Shown one piece after another: positions 41,165 to 50,570 of a stretch of DNA of 64,000 bases. How positions within the stretch are numbered: the stretch's first letter is position 1; each line of letters begins with the position of its first letter. Source of the stretch: Candidatus Bathyarchaeota archaeon (GTDB lineage: Archaea; Thermoproteota; Bathyarchaeia; Bathyarchaeales; Bathycorpusculaceae); the NCBI GenBank assembly GCA_026014465.1, contig JAOZID010000010.1:464288-528287 (forward strand). The letters are read 5' to 3'. A program made the position numbers and the translations under genes. A model generated the notes under the pieces. It did no database searches, was not told the DNA's origin, and saw nothing but the letters and a program-made list of their open reading frames with translations.

Positions 41165-43498
41165 ATGAATTCAACGTGCCTAGACGGCAAAACCAAACGA
41201 CGCAAACAACTCATTCTCGCAGCCATTTTGTTAGTGTCGTTTTCCAGTTTAATGCTTGAAATCCTAATAACCCGCATCTACTCAACAGTCATCTGGTACC
41301 ACTACGCATTCATAGCCGTCTCCGTCGCCATGCTCGGCTTAGGCTTTGGAGGCGTCTTCTCACACTTCCTAGGCAAAAAACGCGAATTCCTCGACATAGC
41401 CACCGCCGCCACCCTCATCTTCTCAATATCCATACCCGCAATCCTCTACACCATCCTACGGTTCCCCATATCCATGTACGCCCTATACGTTTTCTACGCC
41501 GTATCTGTAATCCCGTTCTTCTTTTGCGGAGTCTGCATCTCGGCAGTTTTCCAAAGCCAAAGCAAAACCGTGTATTCTCTATATTTTGCGGATATGATTG
41601 GGGCAAGTTTGGGTTGCTTTTTGGTTGAGCCTGTTTTGGGGCCTTTGAGTGCGGGAACTGCCGTGTTAGTCGTGGGCGTCATAGTGGCGGTTGGGGGATT
41701 GTTTTTTGCTTTTGCTGCAAACAAACGCAAATTGATTGCGTTGGGGTTTGTGGTTTTGGTGGCGTCGTCGTTTATGGCGGCAAGCAACGCGGAGAATTCG
41801 TGGATACGCGCAGAACCTAACACGGCTAAATCGTTGTACCGCACCCTTGAAGACCCCGCGTTATTCAACGCTTACACGGACTGGAACTCTTTTTCCCGCG
41901 TTGACGTCGTGGCAGGTTACCCCGTGACAAGCCCCATAGCAGCCAGCATATTCATAGACGCAGATGCAGGAACCAACGTTTACCGCTTCAACGGCTCCCT
42001 CAACGACGCCGAGTTTCTCAGGAACATGATATACTACACGCCCTACAACGTGGTGGATGACCCGTTGCATACGCTGGTTATCGGTTCAGGCGGAGGCGGC
42101 GACGTGTTGATGGCATTGCAGGGAGGCAGCGACTTAGTAACAGCCGTCGAGATTAACCCAATTGTGATTCAGGTCGTGAAAGATTTGGGTGCAAAAGCGG
42201 GGAACATTTACAGTTATGATGATGGGTTAGCGCCGTATGATGACGTTAACGAAGTTATTGATGATGGCAGGAGCTACATTAGCCGCACTGAAGAAGAATT
42301 TGACGTTATTGTTTTGACTATGGTGGATTCTTGGGCGGCTTTGTCTTCGGGCGGTTATGCGTTGGCGGAGAATTACTTGTACACAGAGGAGGCTTTCCAG
42401 CAGTACTATGACCACTTAACCGACAGAGGCATTCTGAGCATAACACGGTTTATCAAGGAAGTCCCCAAACTCGTAACCACCGCCACGGAGTTGCTCCTCT
42501 CGCGGGGCGTCGCACCAGAGGACGTGAGCAAGTATATTTCGGTGACAACTTGGGAGTACGAACCCGGAAGAGTCGCCGCCCTATTCATGCTAAAGAAGAC
42601 GCCCTTCACCGTGGAGCAAGCCCAAAACGTGCAAGTCAACACCCTCGCGTTAGGCGACAACCACGAAGTCGTAACCCTTGCCCACGTAAGCACCCAAGAA
42701 CCCTACACACAACTATTCAACGGAGACATCACCTTAGAAGAGTTCTACGAAAACTCTGAGAGCCAAATTCGCCCCGCCACCGACGACAACCCTTACTTCT
42801 TCTCTTTTGAAAAAGGCATCCCTGAAAGCCTCCAGCCACTTGTCATAGCCGCCGCAGCCGCAGCCATAGCCGTCTCAGCAGCCCCGCTCATACGCAAACG
42901 CCAAGACACCAAAACCAAAGAAATTTTGCCGTTTGTCTTATACTTTGGCGCGCTAGGCATTGGGTACATGCTAGTCGAGATTGCACTGCTCCAGAAATTC
43001 ATCTTGTTCTTGGGGTACCCGACTAGAACGCTTTCAGTTATCCTCTTCACGCTGCTGCTATCCACGGGCATTGGCAGTTTTGTGGGCAGGTTCATAAAAC
43101 CTGTGAACTGGCTAAAAACCGTCATGATTGCAAGCGCCACCGTCATAGCGTTGACTACCGTGTATTCGGTTGCTTTGAATCCGCTGCTTGCCATGTGGCT
43201 GCCCCTTGACGCGGTTGTTCGAAGCGCCATAACCATCCTGCTAATCTTCCCGTTGGGCTTCTTCATGGGCATGCCCTTCCCCACAGGCATAAGCCTAATC
43301 AGCCACTCCGACACCAAAATCAGCATCCCCTGGATGTGGGCAATAAACGGCGTCATGTCCGTCTTAGGCTCAGTTTTAGCAACGGCAATAGGCATCACCG
43401 CAGGACTCTCCATCTCCCTCATAGCAGCCCTCACATGCTACCTCACCGTCTTCCTCATCAGCCTTAAATGGCAAAAAACCAACATCCAACCCGTATAA
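41165..43498 (+). CDS. Membrane-embedded spermidine-synthase-like protein
   Basis: A 777-residue fusion. An N-terminal block of about seven membrane helices (residues 15-210) is followed by a Rossmann domain with SAM-site LVIGSGGGGDVLMALQGG and DGRSYISRTEEEFDVIVLTM, then about six more helices (550-770). Classical spermidine synthases carry an Asp pair at the active site that is not clearly kept here (LTMVDSWAALSSGG), so polyamine synthesis is uncertain. This layout is known in bacteria and archaea as MFS/spermidine-synthase fusions of unknown substrate. Confidence 0.82.
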   Translation: MNSTCLDGKTKRRKQLILAAILLVSFSSLMLEILITRIYSTVIWYHYAFIAVSVAMLGLGFGGVFSHFLGKKREFLDIATAATLIFSISIPAILYTILRFPISMYALYVFYAVSVIPFFFCGVCISAVFQSQSKTVYSLYFADMIGASLGCFLVEPVLGPLSAGTAVLVVGVIVAVGGLFFAFAANKRKLIALGFVVLVASSFMAASNAENSWIRAEPNTAKSLYRTLEDPALFNAYTDWNSFSRVDVVAGYPVTSPIAASIFIDADAGTNVYRFNGSLNDAEFLRNMIYYTPYNVVDDPLHTLVIGSGGGGDVLMALQGGSDLVTAVEINPIVIQVVKDLGAKAGNIYSYDDGLAPYDDVNEVIDDGRSYISRTEEEFDVIVLTMVDSWAALSSGGYALAENYLYTEEAFQQYYDHLTDRGILSITRFIKEVPKLVTTATELLLSRGVAPEDVSKYISVTTWEYEPGRVAALFMLKKTPFTVEQAQNVQVNTLALGDNHEVVTLAHVSTQEPYTQLFNGDITLEEFYENSESQIRPATDDNPYFFSFEKGIPESLQPLVIAAAAAAIAVSAAPLIRKRQDTKTKEILPFVLYFGALGIGYMLVEIALLQKFILFLGYPTRTLSVILFTLLLSTGIGSFVGRFIKPVNWLKTVMIASATVIALTTVYSVALNPLLAMWLPLDAVVRSAITILLIFPLGFFMGMPFPTGISLISHSDTKISIPWMWAINGVMSVLGSVLATAIGITAGLSISLIAALTCYLTVFLISLKWQKTNIQPV

Positions 43499-43783
43499 AC
43501 AACAAACTTATACAAACTGATTTAAGGGACTACCCAGGTGAAGCGAATCTGCTTTTCTGCGTTGAAGGTTAAGTGTGGGACGGCTTGGGAAAAAGGGTTA
43601 GGTCCGCGTCGGATTGGTGGGTTTCTTGAAAATGAAAGTCAAAGGCGTTATCGGGTTCTTTTTGAGTTTTATACGGTTTAATCCGTTTAATTCCGTCTTT
43701 AACTCTTAATTTCATATACAAATTTCAAGTTAACAATGCTCTTATTTTAAGAACAGATAAAGTCAAGAAGAAAGGTATCGAAG

Positions 43784-45292
43784 ATGGCAGCTAAAGCGTG
43801 TAGCATAGAGTATTATCAATCATTTGAATCATTGTTAGAAGCCATCCCTATTCCAGCAGTTATAATTGACTTAACTGGCAAAGTTGTCGCCGTCAATGAA
43901 TTAGCAGAAAGGTACACTAGCTACAAAAAAGAAGAGATACTTGGAAGGACTATTCTTGAACAACTTTTTCTTGACAGAGAAGAAAAAACCCGTTTAATAG
44001 AGAATTTCAAAAAAAGATTACAAGGAAAAAACATTCCTCCATACGAGACACAATTTAAGCTAAAGAACGGCGAAATCAGGTTTACCGAAATCACAGCAAA
44101 AATAATCGTACATGAAAATGCAATCTTTGATTTGGCACTTTTCACCAATATCACTGAGCGCAAAAAAGCGATACAAGAATTAGCTGACAGCAAGCACCAT
44201 ATAGAAAACATGTTTAACTTAATGTACACAGGGGTCGTTGTCATAGATGCTGCCAGCCACCAAATTGTTGACGCAAATAAAATGGCGTTGCAGATAATTG
44301 GCGCCAGTAAAGAGGCAGTGTTAGGAAAAGAGTGCCACAACTTTATTTGTCCCACACAAAAGGGAAAGTGCCCAATAACAGATTGCGGGTTAGAAGTAGA
44401 CAGCCAAGAAAGAATAATCTTGACGGCAAATGGGAAAAGGGTTCCAATTTTAAAAAGTGTAGTTAAGGCTAAGATAAAAGAGAAGCTTTTGCTAGTGGAA
44501 AGTTTTGTTGACATATCTGACCGTAAAAAGTTGGAAGAGCTTACGGTGAAGGCGGAGAGGCTTTCTTCGATAAGTGACTTAAGCAGACAACTGGGGCATG
44601 ACTTACGTAACCCTTTGGCTGCCATCAAAAACTGTGCGTATTTTCTGGAGAAAAAGGGCGACACAATTGATGCTGAGCAAAGAGAAGACATCTTGAAGAC
44701 GATTAACCTTGCCATTGACGATGCGGACAGGATTGTAACAAGCCTCATTGAGTATTCGGGCGAGGTGGTGCTGCATCCAAAACAGTGTACACCAAAAACG
44801 CTAATTCAAAATGCCCTGTCAAAGCTAAAAGTCCCACAAACCGTACGCATACAAGACAAAACCCGTAACGAACCCACTTTACTACTTGACGCCCAAAAGA
44901 TAGAAAAGGTCTTTTTGAACATTCTTCAAAACTCCATCCAAGCAATCCCCCAAAAAGGAACAATTTGGGTCAACAGCAAAGTTGAGGGCACAAATATCCA
45001 ATTCACTTTTAAAGACCAAGGAGTCGGCATACCTGAAGAACTCCAAAGAAGGCTTTTTTCTCCGCTAATTACAACCAAAGCAAAAGGCATGGGCATGGGA
45101 TTAGCAATATCCAAAAGAATTGTAGATGCCCACAAAGGCAAAATCAGCTTTAAAAGCGCAGTTGGAAAAGGCACAACCTTCTCAGTAACACTACCGTGCG
45201 CCTACAACAGAAACAGCGGCGTAGAAAACGTAAAGAAAACAAGTCCAAAGACAAGTTTCACTGCCGTTGAGATACCAATCTACCAAAAGTAA
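43784..45292 (+). CDS. PAS-domain sensor histidine kinase
   Basis: A 502-residue soluble kinase. Two PAS domains lie at about 10-130 and 140-250; the second has the Cys-rich insert ECHNFICPTQKGKCPITDCG, found in a PAS subgroup that could bind metal or sense redox. The H-box is SRQLGHDLRNPLAAIKNCAY, with an HATPase C-terminus (LNILQNSIQAIP and FKDQGVGIP). No partner regulator is adjacent. Confidence 0.92.
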   Translation: MAAKACSIEYYQSFESLLEAIPIPAVIIDLTGKVVAVNELAERYTSYKKEEILGRTILEQLFLDREEKTRLIENFKKRLQGKNIPPYETQFKLKNGEIRFTEITAKIIVHENAIFDLALFTNITERKKAIQELADSKHHIENMFNLMYTGVVVIDAASHQIVDANKMALQIIGASKEAVLGKECHNFICPTQKGKCPITDCGLEVDSQERIILTANGKRVPILKSVVKAKIKEKLLLVESFVDISDRKKLEELTVKAERLSSISDLSRQLGHDLRNPLAAIKNCAYFLEKKGDTIDAEQREDILKTINLAIDDADRIVTSLIEYSGEVVLHPKQCTPKTLIQNALSKLKVPQTVRIQDKTRNEPTLLLDAQKIEKVFLNILQNSIQAIPQKGTIWVNSKVEGTNIQFTFKDQGVGIPEELQRRLFSPLITTKAKGMGMGLAISKRIVDAHKGKISFKSAVGKGTTFSVTLPCAYNRNSGVENVKKTSPKTSFTAVEIPIYQK

Positions 45293-45364
45293 AACCACAA
45301 TCACCCAAACACACTACGCAGCAGTCTTCAGCATAAGCTCAAAAGGCAAAAAACCAACGCCTAA

Positions 45365-45450
45365 CCCTAACCCCCCGCTTTTCACCAACCTATTTGCCGC
45401 CTATTTGGTTCCAAATTTTAATTGTATGCAGAAACGATAGGGGGAGGGGG
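45365..45450 (-). repeat. Dispersed intergenic repeat, copy 2
   Basis: In reverse complement this runs from CCCCCTCCCCCTATCGTTTC to GGGGGGTTAGGG. It matches copy 1 almost base for base through the ATTTGG-AA-CCAAAT hairpin and the GGCAAATAGGTT segment. It lies between a histidine kinase 3' end and thiI. The next bases toward the kinase contain a second CCTAA, so the TTAGGG unit is repeated at this end. Confidence 0.85.
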
Positions 45451-45566
45451 TCTATGTGCTTGCTGGTTTTGGGTCGGGTACTGCCAGCAGTTGCCGTATT
45501 GGTTGGGAGGCATAACTGTTAAATCGGCTGTTGTGGTTCAGGTTTCTTAAAATTGTGAAGTAGGTT

Positions 45567-46745
45567 TTGGTTACGCAGCCCGATACGATTATTGTTCGCT
45601 TTAGTGGCGAGATTGGCATTAAAAGTGAGTGGACGAGGCGTGTTTATGAGAAGCAGACCCTGCAGAACCTCAAGTTGGCGTTGAAAGCGCAGGACCTCAA
45701 ACCCAAGGCTGTTGTTCGTATGCGCGGCAGGATCTACCTGAAGACTTCTGAGCCTGAAAAGACTGCGGAGGCGTTGAGCCGCGTATTTGGCATAACCAGC
45801 ATATCCCCCGCCGTGCAAACCACCGCAGACCTTGAAGATATTACCGCGACTGCCATAGAAGCCGCCCAAGAAGCCATGCCCAAAGGCAGCACGTTTGCAG
45901 TTCGATGCCACCGCGTCGGTACCCACCCGTACAGCAGCATCCAAGTCTGCCAGATTCTGGGCGAGAAAATCCTTGACAGCTTGGAAGAGCGCAGTCTCAA
46001 GGTGAATTTGACTGACCCGCAGGTTACGTTGACTGTTGAGGTGCGTGAGCAGGAAGCTTTTGTTTATGCACAGACGGTTCAGGGCGCGGGGGGTTTTCCG
46101 TTGGGGACTCAGGGCAAGAATGTTTGTTTGCTTAGCGGCGGCATTGACTCTCCTGTAGCGTGTTGGTTGGTTATGAAACGCGGCAGCCCAACGGTTCCAG
46201 TGTACATAGATAATGAACCCTACACGGATGCACAGTCGCGCGAGAAAGCCGTAGACGCCGCCCGCAAACTCCAAGACCACGCAATTGGCTACCTAAGCAA
46301 AATCCTCATAGTTCCAAACGGCGAAAACATGAAAGCCATACACCAAACGGGGGACAGGTACACGTGTCTTTTGTGTAAGCGTCTTATGTACCGCATCGCC
46401 CAAGAAATCGCAACGCAAGAAAACGCTGTGGGCATTGTTACGGGGGAAGCTATCGGAGAGCAAGCTAGCCAGACCATGCAAAACCTCTACGTTATAGACC
46501 AAGCCGCAACCCTCTACCCTATCCATCGCCCCTTGCTGGGTTTTGACAAAAACCAAACCGAAGCCGTAGCCAAAAAAATCGGCACCTACCCCGTATCCAC
46601 AAGAAAAGATGCGGGATGCAACGCTGTTCCAAGCAAACCCTCTACCCAAGCCAAACTTGAAGCAGTCCAAGAAGCCGAAGCAAAACTAGACATAAACAGC
46701 ATGGTCAAAACTGCAGTGCAAAACACAAAAACCATCCAGCTATAA
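45567..46745 (+). CDS. thiI: tRNA 4-thiouridine synthetase ThiI
   Basis: A 392-residue protein with a ferredoxin-like plus THUMP N-terminal part (about 1-170) and a PP-loop ATPase part (VCLLSGGIDSPVACWLVMKR, about 185-392) that adenylates uridine 8 of tRNA. GYLSKILIVPNGENMKAI and DRYTCLLCKRLMYRIA are standard ThiI motifs. No C-terminal rhodanese domain is present, as in other archaea. The start is TTG 45567. Confidence 0.94.
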   Translation: MVTQPDTIIVRFSGEIGIKSEWTRRVYEKQTLQNLKLALKAQDLKPKAVVRMRGRIYLKTSEPEKTAEALSRVFGITSISPAVQTTADLEDITATAIEAAQEAMPKGSTFAVRCHRVGTHPYSSIQVCQILGEKILDSLEERSLKVNLTDPQVTLTVEVREQEAFVYAQTVQGAGGFPLGTQGKNVCLLSGGIDSPVACWLVMKRGSPTVPVYIDNEPYTDAQSREKAVDAARKLQDHAIGYLSKILIVPNGENMKAIHQTGDRYTCLLCKRLMYRIAQEIATQENAVGIVTGEAIGEQASQTMQNLYVIDQAATLYPIHRPLLGFDKNQTEAVAKKIGTYPVSTRKDAGCNAVPSKPSTQAKLEAVQEAEAKLDINSMVKTAVQNTKTIQL

Positions 46746-46817
46746 CACGCAAACCTAAAACGTAGAAAAGCAGAGCCACCGCTTATGCGGGTGGAAACTT
46801 AGAAGTAGAAGAAGGGA

Positions 46818-47087
46818 TTAGTGGTGGATGGTGCTTAGGACAATGTAGAGCACGTTGTTTCCACGCAAAAGCACGTTACCATAGTTAGTGAGCATCTGTT
46901 CATCTTTGAATTCAGTTGCGCCTTCCAACAAGATATTCATGTGTCCGTCAACGCGTATCATTTTCCCTTTATATTCACATCCGTTTTTCAGAACTACCTC
47001 GATGTTACCGTGAAGCTGCTTGATGAGTACATTTAACGGTTTTTTGCTGGGTTCCATTACAGCACCGTGGTCCATTGGATTATTCAT
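46818..47087 (-). CDS. Sm-like RNA-binding protein (LSm)
   Basis: An 89-residue protein with an Sm fold: PLNVLIKQLHGNIEVVLKNG (Sm1) and GNVLLRGNNVLYIVLS (Sm2). The central DGHMNILLEGATEF is diagnostic of archaeal LSm. ATG 47087 is preferred; the frame runs on to 47147, but the extra residues look like translated leader. It is the second LSm in the window. Confidence 0.93.
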   Translation of the reverse strand: MNNPMDHGAVMEPSKKPLNVLIKQLHGNIEVVLKNGCEYKGKMIRVDGHMNILLEGATEFKDEQMLTNYGNVLLRGNNVLYIVLSTIHH

Positions 47088-47284
47088 AACCACAAACCCC
47101 TTGCGGAATATAAAAGTTTTATGAAACAAAAAAAAGACAAGACCCACTCAAGGGGCAAAACATTTCGAATCCATCAGGTTTTGGGGGACGTTTTCTGCAG
47201 GTTTTTGCTGGCTGAAAGGTTTATAGCGTTGGGTTTTGAGAGTTAAGCTGTTATTGTGCACGGCAGGGTTTGTGTGGACAGCGT

Positions 47285-48202
47285 ATGGTTTCTGAAGTTC
47301 TCATCAAAGCTGAAGGCTTAACGAAGCGGTTTAAGGAGTTCACAGCGGTTGACGGCATAGATTTTGAGGTCTACAAGGGCGAATGCGTAGGGTTTTTGGG
47401 TCCAAACGGCGCAGGCAAAACCACCACGGTAAGCATGATTTACTGTTTTTCGCCCGTAACCCAAGGCAGGTTGACGGTGGCGGGGTTGGATGTTTCGTTG
47501 CAGGCGCGGCAGATAAAGAGCATGATAGGTGTTGCGCCCCAAGAGGACAACTTGGACCCTGACTTTAGCGTCTTAAAGAACCTGCAGGTTTACGCCCGCT
47601 ATTTTGATATGCCAAAGCAGCAAGCTACCCAACACGCCATGGAACTGCTAAAGTTCTTTGCTTTAGACGAAAAACAAGACGCTAACATCATGGAGCTCTC
47701 AGGCGGCATGAAACGACGCCTCATCATAGCCCGCGCATTAATCAACCAACCCAAAATCCTGATTCTAGATGAACCCACCACAGGATTAGACCCGCAGGGC
47801 AGGCACACGGTTTGGGATGAAATCCGCAGCCTACGCAAACAAGGTGTGACCATAATCTTAACCACGCATTACATGGAAGAAGCCGCGGCGTTGTGCGACC
47901 GCATCTTGATAATGGATAACGGCAAAATAATCCAGACAGGCGCACCTAAAGAGCTCATCAAAAAGTATGCTGGGGAAGATGTTGTGGAGATGTCCTACAG
48001 TCCTGAAACGTTAAAGGCTCTCAAGGAAGAGTTGCCTGACGCGGAGATGGAGGTTTATGGAGAGCAAATCCACGTGTATCTTCGAGAACACAGAGTTTTT
48101 GAGCGCATAGTCAAGAAATTTCCAGGGCAGCATATGTCCATTCGTAATGCTAACCTTGAAGATGTCTTCCTTAAAACCACAGGCAGGAAACTACGAGAAT
48201 GA
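47285..48202 (+). CDS. ABC transporter ATPase (ABC-2 exporter)
   Basis: About 305 residues. Walker A GPNGAGKTTTVSM, Q-loop APQEDNLDP, signature ELSGGMKRRLIIARAL, Walker B ILILDEPTTGLDP and switch His in TTHYMEEAAAL are present. The C-terminal regulatory extension is of the DrrA/NodI type. ATG 47285 is chosen; TTG 47270 is possible. It overlaps the permease start by 4 bases. Confidence 0.94.
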   Translation: MVSEVLIKAEGLTKRFKEFTAVDGIDFEVYKGECVGFLGPNGAGKTTTVSMIYCFSPVTQGRLTVAGLDVSLQARQIKSMIGVAPQEDNLDPDFSVLKNLQVYARYFDMPKQQATQHAMELLKFFALDEKQDANIMELSGGMKRRLIIARALINQPKILILDEPTTGLDPQGRHTVWDEIRSLRKQGVTIILTTHYMEEAAALCDRILIMDNGKIIQTGAPKELIKKYAGEDVVEMSYSPETLKALKEELPDAEMEVYGEQIHVYLREHRVFERIVKKFPGQHMSIRNANLEDVFLKTTGRKLRE

Positions 48203-49014
48203 CAAATCAGGCAGTGAACCCCAAGTTCAGGTTAACGTATCGCGTGTGGAAGGTCTGGCGGCGAAACTTTGATGTGTTCATGAAAACGTGGCAAACCAAT
48301 TTCTTGCCGTCATTGCTTGAGCCGATTTTGTATCTACTTGCTTTCGGGTTTGGCTTAGGCACTTTTGTAAACGTTATCGAGGGCACATCATACATTCAGT
48401 GGATTGCCCCAGGATTGGTTGCAATTACAGTTATGTACGGCGCATTTTTCGAGTGCACGTATGCTTCGTTTGTACGCATGTACTTCCAACGCACCTTCAA
48501 CGCAATTATTGCCACCCCCATCAGTGTAGAGGAAGTCATTGCAGGCGAAATCCTATGGGGCGCCACACGCGCAACCATAAACGCCACCATCGTTTTGGGA
48601 GTAATTGCGGCTTTCGGGTTGATTTCCAGCCCATGGGTTTTCTGCATGATCCCGGTTGCGTTTGTTGCGGGACTGCTTTTCTCAGCCATGGGAATGTGCT
48701 TCACCGCCATAGCACCCAGCATCGACTTCTTCAACTACCCTATCTTCCTTTTCATAACCCCCATGTTCCTAATCAGCAACACCTTCATCCCGCTATCAAC
48801 ACTTCCAGAAGCCATCCAAACCATAGCCCTTGCCACACTACCCCTAACGCACATAGCGAACCTGTCACGCATACTCATAATCGGAGAAATAACCACGCTA
48901 GGCGGACTATCACCCCAAATAATAATCATCTTAGCCGCAGCATGGACAACCGTAGTAACAATTGCACTTTTTGCGCTAAGCATCTATTTGATGAAAAAAC
49001 GGTTAATCCGCTAA
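48199..49014 (+). CDS. ABC-2 type transporter permease
   Basis: A 271-residue protein with six membrane helices of the NodJ/DrrB type. The segment RTFNAIIATPISVEEVIAGE (coupling helix) is diagnostic. It forms an exporter with the ATPase upstream. The substrate is unknown; candidates for this family include lipids, antibiotics and polysaccharides. Confidence 0.93.
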   Translation: MTNQAVNPKFRLTYRVWKVWRRNFDVFMKTWQTNFLPSLLEPILYLLAFGFGLGTFVNVIEGTSYIQWIAPGLVAITVMYGAFFECTYASFVRMYFQRTFNAIIATPISVEEVIAGEILWGATRATINATIVLGVIAAFGLISSPWVFCMIPVAFVAGLLFSAMGMCFTAIAPSIDFFNYPIFLFITPMFLISNTFIPLSTLPEAIQTIALATLPLTHIANLSRILIIGEITTLGGLSPQIIIILAAAWTTVVTIALFALSIYLMKKRLIR

Positions 49015-49055
49015 AACAAATCAACAAAAAAAGAAAACAAAAAGGAAGGAAAGGT

Positions 49056-50360
49056 TTACGGACCTTTCTTGGTGATTTCTTTGATGACGCCTGCAGCGAC
49101 GGTGGTGCCCATGTCTCGGACGGCGAAGCGACCAAGTTCTGGGAATTCAAGGTATGTTTCGACAGCGATGGGGCGTAGGGGTTCCATTCTTACGATAGCA
49201 ACATCACCAGTCTTGATGAAGCTGGGGTTTTCTTCTGTGACTTGACCAGAGCGGGGGTCAATCTTCTTTAGCAGTTGTGTAAAGCGGCATGCGATTTGTC
49301 CTGTGTGGTAGTGAAGTACGGGGGTGTATCCTGCGGCGATTGCTGTTGGGTGGTGGATAACGATGACTTGTCCGATGAATTCTTTGGCTACGGTTGGTGG
49401 GTTGTCAACTGGACCTGCGACGTCTCCGCGGTGTACGTCGTTTTTGGCGATGCCTCGAACGCTCATGCCGATGTTGTCTCCGGGTTCAGCTACGGGAACA
49501 GAGGTGTGGTGCATTTCCATGGATTTGACTTCTGCTTTCTTGTTGCTGGGCATGAAGACGACGCTTGTGCCTGGTTTGAGGACACCAGTTTCGACTCTGC
49601 CTACGGGAACAGTACCAATACCAGTGATGGTGTAGACGTCTTGTACTGGGACACGCAGGGGTTTGTTGGTTGGTTTTGGTGGAAGTTCTAGTGCGTCAAG
49701 TGCTTCAAGAAGGGTTGGACCTGTGTACCAGGGCATCTTGTCGCTTCGTTTGACAAGGTTTTCGCCTGTCCAGCCTGAAACGGGAACACAGTTGAGTTTG
49801 TCAACTTTGTAACCGACCATCTTGAGCATGCGGGTAACTTCGTTCTTGATTTCGTCGTACCTTTCTTGGCTGTAGTTAACCGAGATGTCGTCCATCTTGT
49901 TGATTGCAACGACTGCTTGGCGTACACCCAAGGTGAAGGACAAGAAGGCGTGTTCACGGGTTTGACCGCCTGGGCCAATGCCTGCTTCGAATTCGCCTTT
50001 CTTTGCAGAACAGAAGAGAACACATGCGTCTGCTTGGCTTGCGCCTGTAATCATGTTCTTTACGAAGTCCCTGTGTCCGGGGGCGTCAATGACGGTGTAG
50101 TTGTATTTCTTTGATTGGAACTGCAGGAACCTAAGGTCAATGGTTACACCTCGTTCTCGTTCTTCCTTTAGGTTGTCAAGAACCCAGGCGAACTTGAAGG
50201 TGCCTTTACCCATCTTTTCTGCTTCGTCTTGGTATGATTTGATAATACGCTCGTCAATTGCGCCTGCCTCATAGAGCAAGTGTCCAGTGGTAGTTGATTT
50301 TCCGTGGTCAACGTGCCCCATGATGATAAGGTTAATGTGGGGTTTATCGCTTTTGCTCAT
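49056..50360 (-). CDS. tuf: Translation elongation factor 1-alpha
   Basis: A 434-residue GTPase, full length for aEF-1A. G1 is GHVDHGKSTT, G3 DAPGHRDFV, G4 NKMD and G5 VSGWTGE; domains 2 and 3 follow with VPVQDVYTITGIGTVPVGRV and RMEPLRPIAVETY. It brings aminoacyl-tRNA to the ribosome. TAGGGATGAATTGAG precedes the ATG. uS7 and uS12 lie 1.5-2.5 kb away on the same strand, with an inverted GTPase gene between. Confidence 0.97.
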   Translation of the reverse strand: MSKSDKPHINLIIMGHVDHGKSTTTGHLLYEAGAIDERIIKSYQDEAEKMGKGTFKFAWVLDNLKEERERGVTIDLRFLQFQSKKYNYTVIDAPGHRDFVKNMITGASQADACVLFCSAKKGEFEAGIGPGGQTREHAFLSFTLGVRQAVVAINKMDDISVNYSQERYDEIKNEVTRMLKMVGYKVDKLNCVPVSGWTGENLVKRSDKMPWYTGPTLLEALDALELPPKPTNKPLRVPVQDVYTITGIGTVPVGRVETGVLKPGTSVVFMPSNKKAEVKSMEMHHTSVPVAEPGDNIGMSVRGIAKNDVHRGDVAGPVDNPPTVAKEFIGQVIVIHHPTAIAAGYTPVLHYHTGQIACRFTQLLKKIDPRSGQVTEENPSFIKTGDVAIVRMEPLRPIAVETYLEFPELGRFAVRDMGTTVAAGVIKEITKKGP

Positions 50361-50570
50361 CTCAATTCATCCCTATTTTAATCTATTTTTCCTTAAATTT
50401 TAGTGATTTCGCTTAACACATCAGTTCATCCAATTATTTTAACTTTGTCGTACCCTACACGATGTTTACCACAAACAGCCAACCCAACCAGCCACAACAA
50501 TTCACACTCCAAAACAGCCAGCTTACGCCCCAAGACCAGAAATTGTATTAAAGCCGTGTTTGCTGTATGT